Assembly (NCBI RefSeq): GCF_036373705.1
Contig: NC_089858.1
Location: 16,544,749 to 16,608,748, forward strand
DNA length: 64,000 nt
Reading direction: 5' to 3'
Origin: Amia ocellicauda
Lineage: Eukaryota > Chordata > Actinopteri > Amiiformes > Amiidae
Below are positions 59,201 to 64,000 of the stretch, one piece after another. Both the position numbers and the translations under genes were made by a program. Within the stretch, counting starts at the first letter, position 1. Each line of letters starts with the position of its first letter. The notes below the pieces were generated by a model that saw only the letters and a list, made by a program, of their open reading frames with translations, made no database searches and was not told the DNA's origin.

Positions 59201-60975
59201 GTTTTTTATTTTCCTCTTTAGCGAGGGCTGCAGGTTGCACCGCTACGTACGCCTATTGGCGAGGAACTCTGCTGGCATGGCGAATTCAAGCGTTTGGGGG
59301 CCACACAACCCTATACAATTGCAAGCTAATATAGCACTCCCTTGTTTTCTGATAACTGCATCCCTCTATCCCGTCTCTGTCATTATAGAGCCAAGAAGGC
59401 AGGCATGCGTGTTTGTACTAAAACACCAATATGTGGAGAGATGTGCGTTTTATTTATTTATTTACATTACATTCTGCAAGGGCACTTTACAAGAACCTGC
59501 AAGAGAGCCCAGCCATTGTCTGTGCCCTCAGTACACTGTAACTGCAGGCACTGGACTAATCTAAAACGTGCTTCTTGCAGTACTCCATATATGTTGTACT
59601 TATGTGATGAAAACCTCTGCTTAGATATTCATAGTACAAGGCTACTCTCTCTCTGAAGTTTGGCCCATTTTTTATTTTGTTTTCCAAATCGTGTGTGTGT
59701 GTAGGCAACACTGAGTCCTGTTTTGATACACAGCTCTGGAATTCCCCTCCAGTTTAGTCCAACAAATACTGTTTTCTCTTTACTGTTCCATAGGGGATTG
59801 CAAAAGGCTTCTAAAAAATGATCTGGAACCCCTCCCCTGACCCCTTCCCTTGTGTTTAAAGTCCTAGTTTGTAATGAGAGTATGTGTGTGTACGGAAGGG
59901 GGGCCTTCCCCTTTCCCCCCCCTCCATCACACACACACACAGGCAGAGCTGGGCCGGGCAGTGCTGACATATGGCCCTTGGTCAAAAGTCCCCCGTGACT
60001 GAGCCCCTGATACGGCCCGACCACCAACTGCCAGAGTCTTTACAGCAGTGTGACTTCATCCCTCCTCTGTCTCTGTCTCTCTCTCTATCTTCCTCACTCC
60101 ACTCACACAGGCAGGGATGCTTTTGAGTTTGTGTCCATTCCTTTTTTTTTTTTTTTCCTAAATGCTAAGCTCCGATCATTAAGGACGTTGTGAAAAGTGT
60201 GTGCCCAGTCTCTCTCTCTCTCGTGCAGGTTCCAGCTCTGGCCTTGGGAGCAGAGCATTTAACATGTGATAATAGGGTGTGAAAACGAACAACAAAGGCT
60301 GGAATATTGCTGTGGCAGATTTTTCTGCAGGTCTGCACAGAGGGCAACCGAGTACTCCGGTACTGCCAGGCTTTTCCTGACATTTGATCATTGCATCTTA
60401 CTTGTCTGTATGTTGCAGGGCAGACAGACAGCAGCACCCCCTTCTCATGCCTGCCATACCCATGTGATACATCTGTACAGCTCGTTACCGTGGCAGGACG
60501 TCTCGGCTGGGTTCACAGTCGATTTCCTGACACTTGTGTTTTGATTTTGTTGGCCAGTGGGGGAGTTGTTGCAGGATCTTGTGTGTAGAATCAACCGAGA
60601 CTCCCGTTACAAACTCAAACTGAAAAGTAAGGTAATTAAGCTTGAAGTATACTCGGCTAGCCAATCTGTGACCCTGTTGTGCTTTAAAACCTGTACGGGC
60701 ACTCTGCTCTGTAGTGGGGGTGTATTGTGTTGTGTTTGTGCTTCCGATCTCACGTGAACTCTCTCTCTCTCGTGCAGATGCGGTGGCAGGTGAGCAGGAG
60801 CAGGAGCGCAAGGACAGACGGGTGCTGGAGGACGGGCACAGTGTGACGAGCCACGAGGACCGAGCAGGTGACGACGACCTGGACGACGAGGCCCTTTACA
60901 CCTGCGACAACTGCCAACAGGACTTCGAGTGCCTGGCGGAGCTGACTGAGCACCGCACACACCTCTGCCCTGCTG
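27234..60975 (+). CDS. ZNF423: ZNF423, multi-zinc-finger transcription factor (first three coding exons; gene continues past right edge)
   Basis: The spliced reading begins [13 protein letters not shown], then [20 protein letters not shown], then [20 protein letters not shown] and [20 protein letters not shown], ending HRTHLCPAG (about 100 residues). This matches the N-terminus of vertebrate ZNF423 (VEEGEASDFSLAWDSS, ALEDRNSVTSQEE, YTCDHCQQDFESLADLTDH). The paralogue ZNF521 shares the first 11 residues but not the VEEGE exon. MSRRKQxKPR is the NuRD-recruiting motif also found in FOG and SALL proteins. The full protein of about 1,280 residues has around 30 C2H2 fingers; it binds EBF, SMAD and retinoid receptors and acts in neural and fat development and the DNA-damage response. 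Its neighbour CNEP1R1 supports ZNF423 over ZNF521. The large finger exon lies outside the window. Confidence 0.93.
31081..31113 (+). mobile_element. L2-type LINE or SINE 3' tail fragment
   Basis: TATGGATAAGGGCGTCTGCC followed by AATTAATAAATGATG resembles the terminal tail of L2 elements and L2-tailed SINEs. The upstream body is not recognisable. Confidence 0.55.
31251..31267 (-). promoter_or_regulatory. CTCF-like motif in ZNF423 intron 1
   Basis: The minus strand reads TCCCACCAGGGGCCGCT, a good match to the CTCF core. Confidence 0.42.
34150..34820. promoter_or_regulatory. ZNF423: GC-rich island followed by AT-rich block in ZNF423 intron 1 (candidate conserved enhancer)
   Basis: 34150-34520 is very GC- and CpG-rich inside an AT-rich intron. 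It carries an inverted repeat TGTCAGCC...GGCTGACA (about 34236 and 34287). It is followed by AT-rich words such as AACTTTTAAACAGATTTAAT and AGAATTATAATTCC. Such composition is common in deeply conserved enhancers of developmental genes, but conservation cannot be tested here. A CTCF-like word (minus) lies at 34803-34817. Confidence 0.4.
34821..40380 (+). other. ZNF423: ZNF423 intron 1, middle part
   Basis: No exon, RNA gene or intact mobile element is recognised. It holds AT-rich blocks and short A/T runs. Confidence 0.5.
40388..41010 (+). promoter_or_regulatory. ZNF423: CCAAT-box cluster inside ZNF423 intron 1 (candidate internal promoter)
   Basis: CCAAT at 40388, 40648 and 40690, and ATTGG at 40793 and 41004, lie in a GC-rich stretch. 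It also holds an NRF1-like TGCGCATGTG (about 40728) and an ETS-like CAGGAAGTG (about 40748). The pair at 40648/40690 is 42 bases apart. Mammalian ZNF423 has alternative first exons, so an internal promoter is plausible, but no alternative coding exon was found. Confidence 0.35.
41164..41253. repeat. Mixed (TG)n/(TA)n microsatellite
   Basis: TG/TATG repeats run into about 16 TA units in ZNF423 intron 1. Confidence 0.93.
43930..44240. promoter_or_regulatory. ZNF423: Candidate conserved element with octamer motif
   Basis: A mixed block with AATAAATTAAAC, CACAATTAAAA, TTCAAAGTG and an ATGCAAAT octamer near 44227. The resemblance to enhancers is compositional only. Confidence 0.25.
45757..45775 (-). 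promoter_or_regulatory. CTCF-like motif in ZNF423 intron 1
   Basis: The minus strand reads CTCACAAGGGGGCACCACT, fitting the CTCF core around AAGGGGGCA. Confidence 0.4.
47062..47102. repeat. (TTTTTA)n-like repeat
   Basis: Six or so units of TTTATTTT type lie in ZNF423 intron 1. Confidence 0.9.
49512..49574 (+). CDS. ZNF423: ZNF423 coding exon 2
   Basis: A CT-rich tract and TCGCAG acceptor precede it. It encodes [20 protein letters not shown] plus T, with donor GTACCC. The phases fit exons 1 and 3 (both phase 1). Confidence 0.92.
49963..49980 (+). promoter_or_regulatory. CTCF-like motif in ZNF423 intron 2
   Basis: GCCCCGAGGGGGCGCACT matches the CTCF core, plus orientation. Confidence 0.45.
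52802..52864. repeat. (TG)n microsatellite
   Basis: TG runs interrupted by GAGTGAG and CGTGCGTG units. Confidence 0.93.
53244..53339 (-). CDS. Unidentified exon-like block on the strand opposite to ZNF423
   Basis: On the minus strand, a pyrimidine-rich tract and TTCTAG acceptor end at 53340. They are followed by 96 bases open in one frame and then a consensus donor GTGAGTG at 53243. The frame reads [20 protein letters not shown] and [11 protein letters not shown]. Codon third positions are mostly G or C (GTG GCC GTG ATC CAC, CTC AAG GAC), unlike the AT-rich flanks. Both borders are phase 1, so it could be a symmetric coding exon. I do not recognise the family. No second exon was found on this strand nearby. 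It could be part of a nested antisense gene, a stranded exon of a lost gene, or a chance find. Confidence 0.4.
53340..56625 (+). other. ZNF423: ZNF423 intron 2, middle part
   Basis: No plus-strand exon recognised. The AT-rich block 55000-55420 is listed separately. Confidence 0.5.
55000..55420. promoter_or_regulatory. ZNF423: Homeodomain-motif-rich block (candidate enhancer)
   Basis: A dense set of TAATTA/TTAATT words occurs: CTAATTATT near 55030, GGTTAATTAGG near 55112, CCTTAATTACAG near 55207, AACAATTATTAAG near 55276 and CCCAATTAAGG near 55369. They are interleaved with GC-rich words. This is typical of developmental enhancers; conservation is untested. Confidence 0.35.
56630..57820 (-). 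mobile_element. Degraded Tc1/mariner transposon (relic, antisense in ZNF423 intron 2)
   Basis: On the minus strand a start-like [20 protein letters not shown] lies near 57532, and a C-terminal [20 protein letters not shown] with [16 protein letters not shown] at about 56805-56690. The frame between is broken by stops and shifts. The family differs from the DD36E pair at 21-24 kb. The outer limits are approximate; the right end is placed by the flank AAGGAGGGTGGGCAATTTTC that I recall from fish Tc1 elements. Confidence 0.8.
57821..60777 (+). other. ZNF423: ZNF423 intron 2, last part
   Basis: No exon recognised before the acceptor at 60777. A long open frame at 58890-59564 has a hydrophobic start but no family match. 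Confidence 0.5.
60778..60975 (+). CDS. ZNF423: ZNF423 coding exon 3 (first zinc finger)
   Basis: Acceptor CTCGTGCAG, then [20 protein letters not shown] and [19 protein letters not shown]. The first finger follows: C-x2-C, 12 residues, H-x2-H ([20 protein letters not shown]). Donor GTAAGC, phase 1. Confidence 0.94.
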
Positions 60976-62643
60976 GTAAGCCTCTCCCTTTCCCCTCACG
61001 CCATCAGCACACACCGGTCACTCCGCCGTGAGCTGGCAAGGCCACTCTGAGAGGACAGAGGTGTGCGGTACAACCCCGAACCTCAAGGATGTTGAGTGAT
61101 GTCTGTTAATAAATATATGTATTCATCACAGAATTCCTTTACTTACTCTGTAGAGAGAACAGCGTCCCCCGCTCTCCCATGCTTTTATCACACAGCGTTG
61201 CCTCCTCTCCAGTATTGAGGAATATTGCCAAGTCTGAAGGGGTTAACCAAGCATGCTGAGAGCTGAAACACAAATTGGGTGAAATTCAGTAAGGTAAAGT
61301 AATGTGATCCCTGAGGCGATTTCTGTGGGAAGCTGTATCCCACTGCGCTCCTTGGATCCTTGTCCGCACACCCCCACCCACCCCAGAGCAGCCAGTCACA
61401 CACGGGGTGGTGTCCACTGCAACAGGGGAGAGTTTACCAGGAGAGTCTGGGGTGAGTGGGGGGGAGGAATTGGCGGGGGGGGGTTGTCAGTGAAGTTTTT
61501 CACAACTAGGCGATGACAATATTTCACCATTTCTTTTCAGTCGTTCATGACACTTCTGTACGTATGGCTTCTACTTACACAGTGCTTGTGTGCGTGTGTG
61601 TCGGTATCTATATAAAAGTAGAAATGTGAGTGGCTGGTCACCCCGCTCACTGAGCTAGGTGTTGTGTGTCTGAACTTGCTTAGTAGTAACACAGTGGCTA
61701 CCCCAGGTCTGCCCTTTCCTCCCTGTTCCTTATGAAGAAAGCCTCCTCGATGTAAAATGAGATTTCCTCTCCACAGTCAGCAGAGACCAACGTGTTGCTG
61801 AGAGGATGGGGGAGAAAAAAAAATCTTAAAAAAAACATTATACAAAAAAAAATACATTTAAAATCTGCCCTCTCCTGGGAGCACCCTTGTCAGTTCCGGA
61901 GATTGCAGAATAATCCACACGTTCTGCAGGGATTCCAGCGCTCCCTGGCCCCCGCTTTATTATTTTGAAAATAATAGTAAATTAAAAAACACTCGCTGAC
62001 GAATCCTTTTAAGTTCTCTCCTCACCCTGGGGAGGACTGTTCCGGGGGGTTTGGGGAAGTTTTAGCTGCTGTCTTTATTGGATGGGGCTGCAGCGAGTTG
62101 TGGTGGAAGTCCGTGCGGCGCTGTGGGGGGGACTGTCTGTGGTGCACCGTCTCCGGGCCACAGAGGTCCCGTTGAGAATCCCGAGCCGGTGTCAGATTGG
62201 GGCTGGAGTTCCCACGGTTCCCACGGTGCTGCACTGCAAGAGAAGGAGAGGTGGGCTTTGTGCGGTTGTGGTCCGAGCGTCTGGTAGCCCATGTTGGTGT
62301 CCTGCTGCTGCTACCTTGTTTTCGCAGCCTGTGTGAAGGAGAGGGCTCTGACTACATTGATGTTCCTTCTGAGCAGCTGAAATTAATTTTCAACACATCA
62401 TTACTGCACCCTTTGACTGTGAGGTAACTGGCCTCTGCAGCAGCATCGCTATAGTCTTTTCTTTCTTCCTTCCCTTTTTTTGTATTTGTTGTTTGTTTGC
62501 TGTGTAGTTTTATTTCAAATAATATCAATCCCATAAGACTATATCCTGACTAGGACAGAAGGATTTTTATTTATTTTTTCTCCATTCTCCCCCACAGATA
62601 TCTTATTAATTTTAGCCCACCCACGTTCAATAGCTGCCCAGCC

Positions 62644-62647
<4 letters not shown>

Positions 62648-62719
<72 letters not shown>
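62648..62719. repeat. Long (TA)n microsatellite
   Basis: About 35 uninterrupted TA units, prone to length variation and assembly error. Confidence 0.95.
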
Positions 62720-62723
<4 letters not shown>

Positions 62724-63689
62724 TTGCTGGATCCACCAGCTCAGAATAATTATAAATAATAAATCGCGAGTTGGAATAAGAATTAAGAGAGAGAGAAACA
62801 CAGAGGGAGAGACCTTTTGTACAGCTTTTTAATAATTGTAAAATAAAAATCCAACTGAATCGGAGATCATGTACTTCTGTAGACTTCAGATCGTACCATG
62901 CCAGGGCTACATCAGATACTTTCACTGCACCGTATATAAAGCCGTGTCAGTCAGTGGATTAGGGGGGTGGGAATGGTGTTAAAACAAAGTGGTTGAGGAC
63001 ATTTCTGTGTCTGCTGGGGGAGGGGGGTGCTGTGTGAGGGTGGGGACTCTGGTTCCCCCCCTGCTTTCCTCCCCGAACGAGGAAGGGGTGCAGCCAGCAA
63101 ACGATTACTAGCCGCTGCAGCCAAGCCTGGGGATCGGAGGCGCGGAAAGTGTTTGGGTCTGTGGCCAGTACAAACAGCATGCAGAATGACCCCTTTGTTC
63201 GAGTGGAAATGTCCCTGTCAGTAGGCCCCTCTTGTCTCCTCTCACCTCCGTTAACAGCTCCTCAGTGGAGCCAGGTGGCTGCCCATGTTATCAAGCTCTG
63301 GCACACTGACAAATAGCCCAGAAGTTTAAAGTTAGCAGACGGATAGGAGAATTCAGAGCACTGGGGTCGGAGGGCTGTCGCAGTGTTCTCGCACAAGGCC
63401 GGTAACCCGGATTCGTTTATCACGATTCCTGTGTGGAAGGGTCCATTTCTGTGTGCGCTGCAGGAGAGGGGTGTGCGTGTGTGCCTTTGCATGTGTGTGA
63501 GCGAGTGAGGACAGCAGTGGGTTTGCCAAGTTCGGAGTGTTTCTGCACGTTGCACGTCATGCCTGCAGAGGCAGCAGTGTGGGATGGTGCCGGGAAGCGC
63601 CTGGGGATCGTCTCAACTTGAGGAAAATCTGGAGCACAGGCGTTCCCATCGGAGCACTTCGACAAAACCTGGAGATCAAATGGAGAAGG

Positions 63690-63751
63690 CTCGGTGCTAT
63701 GCTCTGCTGTGCTCTGCTGTGCTCTGCTGTGTTCTGCTGTGCTCTGCTGTG
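63690..63751. repeat. 10-base minisatellite (TGCTCTGCTG)n
   Basis: Five to six units of CTCTGCTGTG with single-base variants (GTTCTGCTGT). The repeat reads as leucine/cysteine/alanine/valine-rich in every frame and explains the chance frames there. Confidence 0.9.
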
Positions 63752-64000
63752 GGGTTGAGAGTGTGAGAGCGTGTGTGTCTGCCCCCCCACCCCCCCCTGT
63801 CTCCTTGTCATCCCTGCGCAGGTGCTGTCCTGTCCAGCCCCCGCCAAATGCATCCTCTTCTGTCAGGGGCTCTCTGATCAGGAACAGCGACTGACCCCAG
63901 GCAGCTACGCGCTGTGCTCAGGCCAGGCTCTCCAAGAGAGAATAGGCAGGGGACTGTGGGTAACTTTCTAAATATTTAATATCGGGGAGGGGGTAATGAA

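Larger units (their letters stand above)
60976..64000 (+). other. ZNF423: ZNF423 intron 3 (continues past window)
   Basis: It begins with GTAAGC. It contains a long TA repeat and a 10-base minisatellite. The next ZNF423 exon, which should begin with an acidic GDGDDD-like segment, was not found. Confidence 0.6.

Noticed and set aside
58890..59564. 225-codon frame with a hydrophobic, signal-like start ([16 protein letters not shown])
   Set aside because: No homology recognised, low-complexity middle, and such lengths are expected by chance in 64 kb of six frames. Transcript data would be needed to revive it.
1..64000. CRISPR arrays, phage, bacterial operons, rRNA or snRNA genes
   Set aside because: All large features are intron-containing vertebrate genes, simple repeats or transposons; no such structures were seen.

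Overview
The window looks like nuclear DNA of a ray-finned fish. Introns have GT-AG borders, there are long microsatellites, a CpG-rich promoter, an L2-type LINE fragment, a tRNA-derived SINE with an L2-type tail, and Tc1/mariner transposons of fish type. No species can be named from the sequence alone. Gene names rest on recognising protein families by eye; no database search was run.

Layout from left to right. (1) Positions 1-3131, minus strand: the first six coding exons of HEATR3, a HEAT-repeat chaperone/importer of ribosomal proteins. The gene runs off the left edge. (2) 6427-8374, minus strand: the complete six-exon CNEP1R1 gene (125 residues), the regulatory subunit of the nuclear-envelope phosphatase. 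(3) 8375-10132: a shared divergent promoter region with CCAAT boxes, a YY1-like site and a CTCF-like site. (4) 10133-15518, plus strand: a complete ten-exon gene of about 420 residues of the NCOA5 (nuclear receptor coactivator 5) family. (5) 15519-24830: its probable 3' UTR, then an intergenic stretch carrying two near-identical Tc1/mariner elements head to tail. The first has an intact 346-residue transposase with DD36E spacing; the second has a 19-base deletion. (6) 24830-60975 and beyond, plus strand: the CpG-rich promoter and first three coding exons of ZNF423. Introns of about 22 kb and 11 kb separate these exons, and the main zinc-finger exons lie past the right edge.

The order HEATR3 - CNEP1R1 - ZNF423, with CNEP1R1 and ZNF423 divergent, agrees with the arrangement I recall for human chromosome 16q12. 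The NCOA5-like gene sits between them, which I do not recall in mammals. The genes are not a functional operon; they are neighbours with unrelated roles (ribosome assembly, nuclear-envelope lipid control, transcriptional coactivation, developmental transcription).

The large ZNF423 introns hold no recognised gene. They do contain promoter-like CCAAT clusters, a GC-rich island, AT-rich homeodomain-type blocks, a Tc1 relic, and one well-formed but unidentified exon-like block on the opposite strand (53244-53339). I found no CRISPR array, rRNA or tRNA gene, and no clear sign of a wholly new biological system. The items most worth following up are the antisense exon, the fourfold nuclear-receptor half-site array upstream of ZNF423, the overlapping upstream reading frame of the NCOA5-like gene, and the DD36E transposon pair.
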